NCBI GenBank assembly: GCA_903945175.1
Contig: CAJAUM010000081.1
Location: forward strand, 1 to 46,036
Origin: an uncultured Bacteroidales bacterium
Lineage (GTDB): Bacteria > Bacteroidota > Bacteroidia > Bacteroidales > FEN-979
DNA length: 46,036 nucleotides
Direction of reading: 5' to 3'
The first letter of the stretch is position 1, and the number at the start of each line of letters is the position of its first letter. Of the stretch, positions 7,072 through 16,842 are shown in pieces. The position numbers and the translations under genes are program-made. A model generated the notes under the pieces. It made no database searches, was not told the DNA's origin, and saw only the letters and a program-made list of their open reading frames with translations.

Positions 7072-7126
7072 CATGATAATCGGGTTCATGCTAGAATTTC
7101 ATTCCATGAAATATTCAAATATATAA

Positions 7127-9004
7127 TTACGGGGATGATTCCCGATCGCTGAGCTCCATCCAGCGGTCGGTCATTAATTCGATTTCCGGGAGAATTCCTG
7201 CCCATCGCTCTGAACGCTGCGTAAGGTCCGTCGGATTTAAACTCCCTGACTGAAGTTCAGCTTCGATGGCCGATTTTTCAGCCTCCAGCATGGCAATCTC
7301 CTTTTCAAGCCTTTCGAGCTCGCGTTTTTCCTTGTATGATAACTTATTTGTAACAGGAGCGACCTGCTTTTCAGACTCAGTTTTTCTTCCTGTTACGCGT
7401 TTTTGAAGTTGTTCCCTCTTTTTCAGGTCATCACTCCAGTTCTTATATTGGGTGTAATTTCCCGGGAAATCCTTGATCATGGCATCTCCATCAAATACAA
7501 AAAGATGATCAACGATTTTATCAAGAAAATATCGGTCGTGGGTCACGACAACCACACATCCGCTGAAGGCGGCAAGGTACTCCTCGAGCACGTTAAGTGT
7601 TAAAATGTCAAGGTCATTGGTAGGCTCATCCAGGATGAGGAAATTCGGGCTCCGCATAAGTACCGTAACAAGGTACAATCTGCGCCTCTCCCCTCCGCTC
7701 AATTTATAAACCTGTTGAAAATGCGAAGGATATGGGAACATGAAATAATTCAGAAAAGCCGCCGCCGAGATGGTGTCGCCATTGCTGAGTTTGACCACCT
7801 CTGCAATTTCCTTCACCACATCGATCACCTTGGTTTGTTCATCAAACACCAGTCCCTGCTGCTTGTAGTAACCATATTGTATGGTCTCCCCTTTTTGGAT
7901 GTGTCCCTTCTGCGGCCTGATTTTACCAGTGATAATATCAAGAAAGGTAGATTTTCCCGATCCGTTTTTCCCGACGATCCCGACCTTTTCGTTGCGCTTG
8001 AAGGTATAGGTAAATCCCTTCAGAATCTGCAGCTCCCCCCATTTAAAAGAGATGTCGTTGATCTCAAGGATCTTGTTCCCCATGCGTGATCCCTCGATGT
8101 TCAGTGTAAGCCGCTCCTCATAAACCTTGCTGGTGGCCTTTTCCTGTAAATCAAAAAAACTGTCAATCCTGGCTTTGGCCTTTGTTGTGCGGGCCTTGGG
8201 CATGCGACGCATCCATTCCTGCTCTGTACGCATCAGGTTTTGTGCCCGCTCCACCTCTTTATTCTGATTGTCGAGCCTTTCAGCCTGCTTTTCGAGAAAG
8301 TAGGAATAATTTCCCCGGTATTTGTATATGGCGGCATGTTCCATTTCAAGCACCTCATCACAAACACGGTCGAGAAAGTAACGGTCGTGGGTGACCATCA
8401 GTAAGGTTATGGTCGATTTTGAGAGGTATTCTTCCAGCCATTCAATCATCTCCACATCCAGGTGGTTGGTTGGTTCATCAAGGATTAGAAATGTCGGTTC
8501 AGTGATGAGTACTTTGGCAAGGGCGACACGTTTTCGCTGTCCCCCGCTCAACGTCTCGATCCGCTGATCAAGATCGGGTAATTTTAGTTGTGTAAGAATT
8601 TGTTTCACCCGTGTTTCATACTCCCACCCCTGTATGGCATCCATTTGTCCGATCGCATGCTGAATCTCCTCCTTGTTGGTCCCCTTGATGACGTGCTCAT
8701 AATTAAGGATGGCCTTCTGGATTTCATTGGAATGTGAATACACCTCCTCAAATACGGTTCGGGAGGGGTCAAGTTCAGGTTCCTGCTTCAGATATTCGAA
8801 TGAATCGCGGTTAAACAGGGTCACAGTCCCTGCATCACATGGTTCAATCCCGGCAATGATATTCAACAGGCTGGTTTTGCCTGCGCCATTGCGTGCAATA
8901 AGGGCAACTTTATGCGATTGGCTCAGAACAAATGAGATATTTTCGAACAGGTTCTTTTCGCCATAGGAACGGGCAAGGTTTTCAACTTGAAGTACGGTCG
9001 ACAT
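7127..9004 (-). CDS. ABC-F family ATPase (Uup-like)
   Basis: A 625-aa soluble protein with two ABC ATPase domains and no membrane segment, the ABC-F layout. Domain 1 has ARNGAGKTSLL, the signature LSGGQRKRVALA and ILDEPTNHLD. Domain 2 has GKNGSGKSTFLD, LSGGERRRLYL and ILDEPTNDLD. Between them is the basic linker with MRRMPKARTTKAKARID. The C-terminal 80 residues form a charged coiled coil (YKEKRELERLEKEIAMLEAE), as in Uup. ABC-F proteins act on the ribosome; the Uup branch is a housekeeping type, so antibiotic resistance is not implied. The ATG at 9004 (MSTVLQVENLARSYG) is preferred to the one at 9025, because the -7 box at 9023-9030 overlaps the upstream codon. Confidence 0.9.
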   Translation of the reverse strand: MSTVLQVENLARSYGEKNLFENISFVLSQSHKVALIARNGAGKTSLLNIIAGIEPCDAGTVTLFNRDSFEYLKQEPELDPSRTVFEEVYSHSNEIQKAILNYEHVIKGTNKEEIQHAIGQMDAIQGWEYETRVKQILTQLKLPDLDQRIETLSGGQRKRVALAKVLITEPTFLILDEPTNHLDVEMIEWLEEYLSKSTITLLMVTHDRYFLDRVCDEVLEMEHAAIYKYRGNYSYFLEKQAERLDNQNKEVERAQNLMRTEQEWMRRMPKARTTKAKARIDSFFDLQEKATSKVYEERLTLNIEGSRMGNKILEINDISFKWGELQILKGFTYTFKRNEKVGIVGKNGSGKSTFLDIITGKIRPQKGHIQKGETIQYGYYKQQGLVFDEQTKVIDVVKEIAEVVKLSNGDTISAAAFLNYFMFPYPSHFQQVYKLSGGERRRLYLVTVLMRSPNFLILDEPTNDLDILTLNVLEEYLAAFSGCVVVVTHDRYFLDKIVDHLFVFDGDAMIKDFPGNYTQYKNWSDDLKKREQLQKRVTGRKTESEKQVAPVTNKLSYKEKRELERLEKEIAMLEAEKSAIEAELQSGSLNPTDLTQRSERWAGILPEIELMTDRWMELSDRESSP

Positions 9005-9022
9005 GCAATTTTTGGGAAATGA

Positions 9023-9030
9023 CAAAGGTA
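9023..9030 (-). promoter_or_regulatory. Putative -7 box of the ABC-F gene
   Basis: The minus strand reads TACCTTTG, a full match to TAnnTTTG. A start site about 7 bp downstream would leave a leader of roughly 12 nt before the ATG at 9004. No clear -33 TTG. Confidence 0.5.
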
Positions 9031-9144
9031 GGCAATTAAATCAATCCGGATGTTGCATCGCGGATTACCAATACTGCGTAAGCATAAAATTGTAAATCGC
9101 AAATCGTACATCGTATTGTGGATTTGATTAAATTTACCAAAAAA

Positions 9145-9708
9145 ATGCCCATCCACAGTTATCTTGTTATACTGGCTTTCATCATCATTGGATTGATTTT
9201 AACAATCCAGATGTTTGCTATGCAGCAGCATGGATCTGAAAAGCTGGGAAAACCCTCCATCGCTAAATTTTATTTTTACTCCGGAAAAATCACACTCTTT
9301 ACCACATGGGCTTTTTTCATTACCAAAGCCATCTTCCCGGAAATCGGATATATTCGCGTACCTCCTTCCCTTTCATGGATTGCTGTTGGTCTGCTCTGGT
9401 TAGGAGCGGTCATTGTGTCACTGGCATTCAGAGATCTCGGGCCATCGCTTAAAGTTGGATTGCCGAAGCAGGAGACGCAGTTGAAAACCAAAGGCATTTA
9501 TCGGTTTAGCCGAAATCCGATTTATGTTGGCGTCATTTTAATCGCCATAGCATCCTGTCTCTACTTTCCTGATTTAATAAACATCTCATTTACAATTTAT
9601 GGGATTTTAATCCATCATAAAATTATCAGAGGAGAAGAACGATTTTTGTCCAGGCGCTTTGGTGATGAATGGAGCGCCTACTGTGCGCATGTCAGACGAT
9701 ATTTATAA
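9145..9708 (+). CDS. Isoprenylcysteine methyltransferase-like membrane protein
   Basis: A 187-aa membrane protein of the ICMT/phospholipid methyltransferase superfamily. Four or five hydrophobic segments are visible, starting with HSYLVILAFIIIGLILTIQM. The C-terminal part carries the family's SAM-binding pattern: YRFSRNPIYVGVIL, then HHKIIRGEERFLSRRFG, with the conserved R-NP-Y and paired Glu. Bacterial members methylate unknown small or lipid substrates; the true substrate here is not known. A GTG at 9118 is in frame, but the ATG at 9145 gives a normal N-terminus. It is followed after 23 bp by the histidine kinase gene on the same strand. Confidence 0.75.
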   Translation: MPIHSYLVILAFIIIGLILTIQMFAMQQHGSEKLGKPSIAKFYFYSGKITLFTTWAFFITKAIFPEIGYIRVPPSLSWIAVGLLWLGAVIVSLAFRDLGPSLKVGLPKQETQLKTKGIYRFSRNPIYVGVILIAIASCLYFPDLINISFTIYGILIHHKIIRGEERFLSRRFGDEWSAYCAHVRRYL

Positions 9709-9731
9709 AGAGCATCATTAACCTTTCATTG

Positions 9732-12515
9732 ATGACCAATCTATCAGCAGAATTCCTAAAATTAAAACCCATTTTTGACGTAGTCCCTTTCGGCATAATA
9801 ATCACCGGACAGGATAAAAGGATACACCTTATCAATTCTGCTGGACTCACGTTGTTTGGTTTCACCAATGACGATGACCTGCTGTTTACCCCCTCATCCA
9901 ACTGGATTCGTGAAATGGAGGAAGATGATGGCCCTGTTTCTGAGCAGGAGATCAAACCAGGTCGTTCAGAATGCATACTGGTTAATAAATCGGGTAGAAA
10001 GATTTCAATTTTAAAATATGCCGGCCCGGTTCAAATTGGAGAGGAGACCTTTATTTTTGAATCCTTTATGGATCTTTCGGAAAGAAAAATAAGAATGGGG
10101 GCTCTTTCAGAAACCAAAAGGCAATTTGAATCGCTGGTCAACAACCTGCCGGGCATCGCTTTTCGTTGCCGCAATGATCGTAACTGGACGATCGAATTTG
10201 TCAGTGACGGCTGTTTTGACCTCACAGGTTATTTACCTGATGATCTGATTGGAAACAAGAATATATCGTACAATGACATTATTGATAAAGCGGATCAGGA
10301 GAGAGTATGGGCAGAGATTCAACAATGGCTTACGCAGCGCAAACCGTACACTGTTGAATATCGAATCAAATGTTCCGACGAAAAGATGAAATGGGTATGG
10401 GAAAAGGGGAAAGGGATATATGATGAAGCCGGTGAACTGATACATATCGAGGGATTTATTTCCGACATTACAGATCAAAAAAACACCGAATTGATTCAGA
10501 GTTTTTTATTTGAGGTATCAAAAACTTCGCTGACATCGAACAACATTGATGAAGTTTTTAAATCTATCCATACGAACCTGAGGCAGATCATCAACGTCGA
10601 AAATTTCTACATTGCCATGTACGATAAGCAATCTGATACGATTTCACTGCCCTATCAGATAGACTCGAATGACCGATTCGCGGCATTTCCGGCTGGTAAA
10701 ACAATCACCGGTTATGTAATCAAGACCAAGGCCCCGCTTCTTGCAACCAAACCTGTCATCGATGAATTGAACCGGACCGGCCAGATCCAGATTGTCGGAA
10801 CGCCTGCAAAGGTGTGGATGGGCGTGCCAATGATTGTTGACAATGATGTAATTGGCGTCATTGCTGTTCAAAGTTACACAGATCCTGAGCAATTTACATT
10901 CAGGGAATTTGAATTGCTCAAGTTTCTTGCCGAACAAATTGCAGTTGTTGTTTCCAAAAAAAATTCGGAAGATTTATTACAGAAAGAAAAGGCGCTTCTT
11001 GATCAGCTCTTCGAGGGGAGTACCGAGGCAATTATCATGATCGACAACAATGGACTTGTCATTAAATTAAATACAGAATTCACGAAGCTTTACGGATATT
11101 CTCCAGCTGAAATTCTTGACAGGAACATCGATGACCTGATCTCTGACCCATCAAACAAAGCTGAATCTGTTAAAATCACGCAAGATATACTGCAAGGAAT
11201 CGTAAGCGAAATTGAGACCATGCGAAAGCATAAGGACGGCCACCTCATTGATGTTTCGATTCTTGTCACACCCATCACCCTTGGAACCCGGATCGTAGGG
11301 GCCTATGGAATTTATCGCGACATTACTGACCGGAAGAATATTGAAAAAAAACTTATTGCAGCCAAAGAGAGGGCCGAAGAATCCGACAAGCTGAAATCAG
11401 CCTTTCTTTCAAATATGTCGCATGAAATCCGGACCCCGATGAATGCAATCCTTGGATTTTCAACGCTGCTATCAGATCCCGCTGCCTCAGATTTGGAAGT
11501 GGAGGAATTCATCAGCATTATAAAAGACCGGGGAAATGACCTTCTCAGAATTATTGACGATATTATTGATGTCGCAAAAATTGAATCGGGACAAATCAAA
11601 GTTGAAGTGAATGATTGCAAGATCAATGTCATGCTTTCAAATTTGTTAGTCACATTAAATGGTCTGAAAAGAAAAACAAATAAAACCCACGTTTTACTTA
11701 ATTGTCTGCCCGGGAATACGGATAAAGATTTTTCGATCCGTACTGACGGGAACCGTTTGCGCCAGATCTTGACCAACCTGATCGAAAATGCCCTTAAGTT
11801 TACCCACGAAGGATTTGTTGAATTTGGGTATACGTTTAAAAATAAAGAATCTGAGCCGTTCATCGAATTTTTTGTGCGCGATACAGGCATTGGTATACCC
11901 CAGGAGATGCATGACATTATTTTTGAAAGGTTTCGCCAGGTTGATGACACAAATACAAGAAAATACGGAGGGACAGGGTTGGGCCTTACTATTTCAAAAA
12001 ATCTGGTCAAATTATTGGGCGGTGAAATTCAACTTTTGTCGGAACATGGAAAGGGAACTACTTTTTATGTTTTGTTTCCACTTCAGTTATCCAAACCAAT
12101 GCTTCCTGAGTCGACCAAATCTGTTTATCCCTTGCCCTCGACGCATCTCTGGTCAGAAAAAAACATTCTTGTCGTTGAAGACGAAGATTCAAATTTCATG
12201 CTTCTTGACCGCATTCTGAAAAGAACCGGGGCAAAACTCATTTGGGCAAAAAACGGCCTTGATGCCATTGAATATTGTAACAACCAGCATTTTGACCTTG
12301 TTCTCATGGATATCAGAATGCCGGGAATGGATGGATACGAAGCCACCCAGGCCATTAAAAAGAATCACAAACACCTTCCCATCATTGCTCAAACAGCTTA
12401 TGCCCTGAAGGGCGAACGTGAAAACAGCCTTGCCGCAGGCTGTGATAATTATATTTCGAAGCCCATTGACGCGAAAGAATTGCTGGCGATGCTTGAAAAA
12501 TATATAAACACTTGA
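9732..12515 (+). CDS. Soluble hybrid histidine kinase (PAS-PAS-GAF-PAS-HK-REC)
   Basis: A 927-aa sensor kinase without membrane segments, so probably cytosolic. Domains in order: PAS (about 10-115), PAS with PAC (130-250), GAF (260-420), PAS (430-545), HisKA with His564 in SNMSHEIRTP, HATPase with the N box NLIENALKF, G1 DTGIGIP and G2 GGTGLGLTISK (about 670-790), and a C-terminal receiver with Asp860 in LVLMDIRMPGMDGYE and Lys in YISKPID. The start at 9732 (MTNLSAEFLKLK) is chosen because the upstream frame overlaps the preceding gene. No output regulator lies nearby, so the phosphorelay probably passes to a distant phosphotransfer protein. The signal is unknown; three PAS domains and a GAF suggest a small-molecule or redox cue. 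Confidence 0.9.
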   Translation: MTNLSAEFLKLKPIFDVVPFGIIITGQDKRIHLINSAGLTLFGFTNDDDLLFTPSSNWIREMEEDDGPVSEQEIKPGRSECILVNKSGRKISILKYAGPVQIGEETFIFESFMDLSERKIRMGALSETKRQFESLVNNLPGIAFRCRNDRNWTIEFVSDGCFDLTGYLPDDLIGNKNISYNDIIDKADQERVWAEIQQWLTQRKPYTVEYRIKCSDEKMKWVWEKGKGIYDEAGELIHIEGFISDITDQKNTELIQSFLFEVSKTSLTSNNIDEVFKSIHTNLRQIINVENFYIAMYDKQSDTISLPYQIDSNDRFAAFPAGKTITGYVIKTKAPLLATKPVIDELNRTGQIQIVGTPAKVWMGVPMIVDNDVIGVIAVQSYTDPEQFTFREFELLKFLAEQIAVVVSKKNSEDLLQKEKALLDQLFEGSTEAIIMIDNNGLVIKLNTEFTKLYGYSPAEILDRNIDDLISDPSNKAESVKITQDILQGIVSEIETMRKHKDGHLIDVSILVTPITLGTRIVGAYGIYRDITDRKNIEKKLIAAKERAEESDKLKSAFLSNMSHEIRTPMNAILGFSTLLSDPAASDLEVEEFISIIKDRGNDLLRIIDDIIDVAKIESGQIKVEVNDCKINVMLSNLLVTLNGLKRKTNKTHVLLNCLPGNTDKDFSIRTDGNRLRQILTNLIENALKFTHEGFVEFGYTFKNKESEPFIEFFVRDTGIGIPQEMHDIIFERFRQVDDTNTRKYGGTGLGLTISKNLVKLLGGEIQLLSEHGKGTTFYVLFPLQLSKPMLPESTKSVYPLPSTHLWSEKNILVVEDEDSNFMLLDRILKRTGAKLIWAKNGLDAIEYCNNQHFDLVLMDIRMPGMDGYEATQAIKKNHKHLPIIAQTAYALKGERENSLAAGCDNYISKPIDAKELLAMLEKYINT

Positions 12516-12544
12516 TTACAAAATCAAAACTAAATAAAAATCCC

Positions 12545-14635
12545 ATGAGAAAAGCAATTTTGTTTCTTTTGACCCTTCTGATGACCGGGTTTTATTCCTG
12601 CAAACCGACAGAGAAAAAAACAGAAGATACTCCGCTGATCGAGAAACCAACCATTGAGATCAAAAGCGACCTTATGACTCCTGAAGTGCTATGGAGCTTC
12701 GGCAGGTTAAGTGAGCCTGAATTATCACCCGACCAAAAAACCATATTGTACGGGGTGACCTATTACGACATTGCCCAAAATAAAGGAAACCGCGAGTTGT
12801 ATTCCATTGGAGCAGACGGACAAAACTACCAGCGCATTACGACCACAAAATTAAGCGAGTACCAGGCCATGTGGACTCCGGATGGCAAGAAAATCGTCTT
12901 TATGTCGGCTGAAACGGGTGCCATGCAGGTATGGGAAATGGATCCCGACGGGAACAACCGAAAACAGATCACCCAAATTGAAAATGGGATCAATGGGTTT
13001 AAATACTCCCCGGATATGAAGAAAATTTTGTTTACGGCCGATGTATACCCCGAAAAACAGTTTAAAGACCTTTATCAAGGCCTTCCGAAAGCAAGCGGAA
13101 GGATATACAATGACCTGATGTACAGGCACTGGGACACCTGGGTACAGGCCTACAGTCATGTTTTTGTTGCTGACCTCACCGGCGAAAAAGTCACCACAGG
13201 CACTGACATCATGCTCAACGAAGCCTGGGAATCCCCTTTGGCTCCCTTCGGTGGCATGGAGCAGATCAACTGGAGCCCCGACAGCAAGGTCATTGCCTAT
13301 ACCAGCAGAAAAAAGAGCGGTGCTGAATATGCAAAATCAACCAATTCAGATATTTATCTCTATGACCTCGCCGGAACGAAAACAATTAACCTGAGTGAGG
13401 GAATGCTGGGCTATGATGTTGCCCCCATTTTTTCGCCTGATGGCAAAAAGATAGCCTGGCAAAGTATGGAACGCGACGGATATGAGTCGGATAAGAACAG
13501 GCTGTTTGTGTACGATTTCGACACCAAATCAAAAATTGATTTTACGAAGGACTTTGATCAGAATGCTGAAAATTTAGCTTGGTCCGGAGACAATAAATCA
13601 ATTTATTTCATCAGTGATTATCATGCCACGGATGAAATTTACCGTCTTGACCTGGCTGATGGGAAGATCATGAAAATTACGGCTGGAATACATAACTATA
13701 CCGGAGTCATCCCTACTGGTGATAAGCTGATCGCCTCCCGCGTTTCGATGTCGAAGCCTGCGGAATTGTATTCAGTCGATCCTGTAACCGGGAAGGACAC
13801 ACCCCTTACCACCACCAACAAGGATGTGCTTGACAAACTCACCATGGCGCCCATTAAACAGCGCTGGATCAAGACAACGGACAACAAAGATATGCACACC
13901 TGGATCATCTATCCGCCTCATTTTGATTCGACCAAAAAATATCCCACCCTGCTGTACTGCGAAGGGGGGCCTCAAAGTACAGTCAGCCAGTTCTGGTCCT
14001 ATCGCTGGAACTTCCAGATGATGGCAGCCAACGGATATATCGTGGTGGCGCCTAACCGGCGCGGACTGCCGGGTTTCGGACAGGCCTGGAATGAACAGAT
14101 CAGTGGGGATTATGGCGGACAGAACATGAAAGATTATTTAAGTGCGATCGATGCCATGTCAAAAGAGCCCTATGTTGACAATGACAAGCTGGGTTGTATT
14201 GGAGCCAGTTATGGCGGTTTTTCTGTGTATTGGCTCGCCGGAAATCACAACAAGCGGTTCAAGGCATTTATAGCCCATGACGGGATGTTCAACCTGGAGG
14301 CCCAATATCTGGAGACAGAAGAGATGTGGTTTGTAAACTGGGATCTGGGCGGACCATTTTGGGATAAAAACAATAAAATCGCACAGCGCTCCTATGCCAA
14401 CAGTCCGCACCGTTTCGTCCAGAATTGGGATGCCCCTATCCTTTGCATCCATGGCGAGCTCGACTACCGCATTGTTGCAACGCAAGGCATGCAGGCCTTC
14501 AATGCCGCTGTTTTAAGGGGTATTCCTGCAGAGTTCCTCTATTTTCCTGATGAAAACCATTGGGTACTTAAACCACAGAATGGCGTTTTATGGCAGCGCA
14601 CATTCTACAGCTGGCTTGATAAATGGCTTAAATAG
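12545..14635 (+). CDS. S9 family peptidase, lipoprotein (prolyl oligopeptidase fold)
   Basis: A 696-aa secreted peptidase of the dipeptidyl-peptidase IV/acylaminoacyl-peptidase type. The N-terminus (MRKAILFLLTLLMTGFYSC) is a signal peptide ending in a probable lipobox cysteine, so it is likely anchored in the envelope. Residues about 40-430 form a WD40-like beta-propeller with repeated SPD.K.I..(T/S) motifs. The C-terminal alpha/beta-hydrolase domain has the triad Ser555 (GASYGGF), Asp640 (GELDYRI) and His672 (DENHWVL). It probably trims peptides from the N-terminus in the periplasm or at the surface. The start follows the kinase stop by 29 bp; an in-frame upstream codon at 12512 would spoil the signal peptide. 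Confidence 0.9.
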   Translation: MRKAILFLLTLLMTGFYSCKPTEKKTEDTPLIEKPTIEIKSDLMTPEVLWSFGRLSEPELSPDQKTILYGVTYYDIAQNKGNRELYSIGADGQNYQRITTTKLSEYQAMWTPDGKKIVFMSAETGAMQVWEMDPDGNNRKQITQIENGINGFKYSPDMKKILFTADVYPEKQFKDLYQGLPKASGRIYNDLMYRHWDTWVQAYSHVFVADLTGEKVTTGTDIMLNEAWESPLAPFGGMEQINWSPDSKVIAYTSRKKSGAEYAKSTNSDIYLYDLAGTKTINLSEGMLGYDVAPIFSPDGKKIAWQSMERDGYESDKNRLFVYDFDTKSKIDFTKDFDQNAENLAWSGDNKSIYFISDYHATDEIYRLDLADGKIMKITAGIHNYTGVIPTGDKLIASRVSMSKPAELYSVDPVTGKDTPLTTTNKDVLDKLTMAPIKQRWIKTTDNKDMHTWIIYPPHFDSTKKYPTLLYCEGGPQSTVSQFWSYRWNFQMMAANGYIVVAPNRRGLPGFGQAWNEQISGDYGGQNMKDYLSAIDAMSKEPYVDNDKLGCIGASYGGFSVYWLAGNHNKRFKAFIAHDGMFNLEAQYLETEEMWFVNWDLGGPFWDKNNKIAQRSYANSPHRFVQNWDAPILCIHGELDYRIVATQGMQAFNAAVLRGIPAEFLYFPDENHWVLKPQNGVLWQRTFYSWLDKWLK

Positions 14636-14650
14636 TTCTTTCCGGGGATT

Positions 14651-15430
14651 ATGGGTATGATGGATCCATTCAGGGAGGCTGCATTGCTGTTAAAGCGCTC
14701 CAGATACACCACGGCGTTTACAGGGGCAGGTATTTCAGTTGAGAGCGGGATCCCTCCGTTCAGAGGGGAGGGTGGATTATGGAGCAAATATGATCCAAAA
14801 ACGCTCGATCTTCAATATTTTCTTGAAGATCCTACCGGATCCTGGCGGGTGATCAAAGAAATTTTTTATGATTTTTTTGATACTGCCAAACCCAATAAGG
14901 CACACCAGGTTCTTGCCCGCATGGAGCAGGAAGGCATGTTGGGGTGCACCATCACCCAGAACATTGATTACCTTCACCAGGAAGCCGGTTCCCGTGTGGT
15001 TTATGAATTTCACGGCAATACCAAAAGCCTGCGCTGCCTTCATTGTAACCGCGCTTACAAGCCCGGACAAATGAGCCTGGATCATTTTCCGCCAACCTGC
15101 CGGGAATGCGGTGGGGTGCTAAAGCCGGACTTTGTTTTTTTTGGCGAATCAATACCTCAAATACCGCTGGGTGCTGCCTACGAAGCAGCCAGCCTCTCCG
15201 ATGTGTTCCTGATCATAGGAACAACCGGTGAAGTGATGCCTGCCAATCAGATTCCGGTCATGGCCAAGCAATATGGGGCGAAGATCATTGAGGTCAATCC
15301 CGAACCATCAAATTACACATTACACATTACGGATATTTTTTTGCAGGGCAAGGCGACAGAGGTGATGGAAAAACTGGAAGGACAACTATTTTCCGCGGCC
15401 CTGGATAATGATGAGAATGGTGTAGATTAA
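14651..15430 (+). CDS. Sir2 family NAD-dependent protein deacylase
   Basis: A 259-aa sirtuin. Diagnostic motifs are GAGISVESGIPPFRG (NAD pocket), TQNIDYLHQ, the catalytic His in EFHGN, two zinc pairs CLHC and CREC, and a C-terminal IIGTTGEVMPAN and EVNPEPS Rossmann segment. The enzyme removes acetyl or longer acyl groups from lysine using NAD. It lacks the typical class III Tyr/Arg acyl pocket pattern as far as I can tell, so I do not call it a desuccinylase. It begins 15 bp after the peptidase gene, on the same strand. Its 3' end overlaps the convergent sugar-transferase gene by 45 bp (15386-15430). Confidence 0.9.
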   Translation: MGMMDPFREAALLLKRSRYTTAFTGAGISVESGIPPFRGEGGLWSKYDPKTLDLQYFLEDPTGSWRVIKEIFYDFFDTAKPNKAHQVLARMEQEGMLGCTITQNIDYLHQEAGSRVVYEFHGNTKSLRCLHCNRAYKPGQMSLDHFPPTCRECGGVLKPDFVFFGESIPQIPLGAAYEAASLSDVFLIIGTTGEVMPANQIPVMAKQYGAKIIEVNPEPSNYTLHITDIFLQGKATEVMEKLEGQLFSAALDNDENGVD

Positions 15431-16801
15431 AATTTTAAAATCCATTGCGAGCGACATATTCTCGATGTATAATATGTCGAATTTCAGGCGCTCAACCATT
15501 TGATCAAGATTTTCGGCATAGCCATATTTGACCTGGCCCCAGGAGGTAATCCCCGGTTTCACCTTATGCAGTAAACGGTAGTGCGGCGCACGCTGGGTTA
15601 TCAGATTAATGTAGTACAAACGTTCGGGTCGCGGACCGACCAGGCTCATGTCACCTTTCAGTACGGTATAAAACTGAGGAATTTCATCTACCCTGAATTG
15701 ACGAAGGAACTTTCCAAAACGTGTAATACGCGGATCGTCCTTAGAGGACAATTGCGGACCATTTTCTTCGGCATCTTTAAACATGGTCCTGAATTTATGC
15801 ATTTTAAAAGGTTTTCCCTTGATCCCAATCCGTTCCTGGGAGTAAAATACAGGACCCGTTGAAGTTACCTTGACGATAATGGCCGTAATGATCATAACGG
15901 GCGTAAGCAATATCAGGCAAAGAACCGAAATCACAAGATCAAGGATGCGTTTAAGTGACATCTGCCAATCGGGCATCAGATCAGGGTAAATCTGAATAAG
16001 CGGAGCATGAAAAATGGAGGTGGTTTTCACTGACCCCATAAGAATGTCCTGCATTGCTGGTATGATTTTAATCACTACATCCGTATCTTCAAGCTGGGTA
16101 ATTATTTTTTCGATGGTATGATTTTCGGAATGTTCTATGGCAATGATCACCTCTTCAATTGCATACTCCTTAACCAGCCTGTTCAGATCCTGTAATCCGC
16201 CCAGATGCGGAATGCTTTCAGCTAATTTATAGGTCTTATAACCTTCAACATTGATGAACCCGACAAATTTATTACCTGATGATTTTTCCTGATTTTCAAT
16301 CTCCTCATAAATGGATACCGCATTGCCGTTGCTCCCGATAATGATGGTGTTAAATCCAATGATTTTATGATGAATCTTATAAGCTGCCTGGGAGGTCAGA
16401 AAAAAGCGGGCCCCGCCCGTAAAAAAAAGATGAAGCAAAAACAGAATAAAAAAGAATTCGACATAGGTTCGCTGATTGATAATGATATCGTCGAGGATCA
16501 GCGTAAAAAACAGGATGGTGACTCCAATAAAGGTTATCAATATGGTCTGGGCGAATTCACGCAGCCTTGCCTTCCGATATATTTTACGGTAGGTTCCGAT
16601 CAGGATGTATAGAAGAAGCCAGAAAATAGGAATGATTGTGACGCCAAAATAGAGCTTATTATCCAGGAAAATATCACTGAAATGCGAAAAAAACTGGTGA
16701 TCAACCGCATATTTCCTGTAAATGAAAAATAAAGTCCAGGCAACAAATGCTGTAAAAAAATCGGAAACAACATATTTAATAACCTGTAAACGTTTATTCA
16801 T
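15386..16801 (-). CDS. Polyprenyl-phosphate sugar-1-phosphate transferase (WcaJ-like)
   Basis: A 471-aa initiating enzyme of exopolysaccharide or O-antigen synthesis. It transfers a sugar-1-phosphate from a nucleotide sugar to undecaprenyl phosphate at the inner membrane. Visible parts: four N-terminal membrane helices (within 1-125), a Rossmann-like CoA-binding-type domain (about 145-260), one further membrane segment (ILDLVISVLCLILLTPVMII) and the catalytic bacterial sugar transferase domain with KMHKFRTMFKDAEENG, RQFRVDEIPQFYTVLKGDMS and LVGPRPER. Full length for the family. No other polysaccharide genes lie next to it except the oxidoreductase two genes away, which is a family often found with nucleotide-sugar work. 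The sugar is unknown. Confidence 0.88.
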   Translation of the reverse strand: MNKRLQVIKYVVSDFFTAFVAWTLFFIYRKYAVDHQFFSHFSDIFLDNKLYFGVTIIPIFWLLLYILIGTYRKIYRKARLREFAQTILITFIGVTILFFTLILDDIIINQRTYVEFFFILFLLHLFFTGGARFFLTSQAAYKIHHKIIGFNTIIIGSNGNAVSIYEEIENQEKSSGNKFVGFINVEGYKTYKLAESIPHLGGLQDLNRLVKEYAIEEVIIAIEHSENHTIEKIITQLEDTDVVIKIIPAMQDILMGSVKTTSIFHAPLIQIYPDLMPDWQMSLKRILDLVISVLCLILLTPVMIITAIIVKVTSTGPVFYSQERIGIKGKPFKMHKFRTMFKDAEENGPQLSSKDDPRITRFGKFLRQFRVDEIPQFYTVLKGDMSLVGPRPERLYYINLITQRAPHYRLLHKVKPGITSWGQVKYGYAENLDQMVERLKFDILYIENMSLAMDFKILIYTILIIIQGRGK

Positions 16802-16842
16802 ATTTCAGGAATTCTGTTTTTCTATCATGTGATATTCAGGAC

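Noticed and set aside
7095-7117. Hairpin around TTTCAT/ATGAAA after the ABC-F gene considered as a terminator.
   Set aside because: On the minus strand no T tract follows, and the stem is short and AT-rich.
9093-9113. Three 7-bp near-repeats of the type AAATCG ahead of the methyltransferase-like gene.
   Set aside because: Short low-complexity repeats of this kind are easily found by chance in intergenic DNA; too few copies to support a function.
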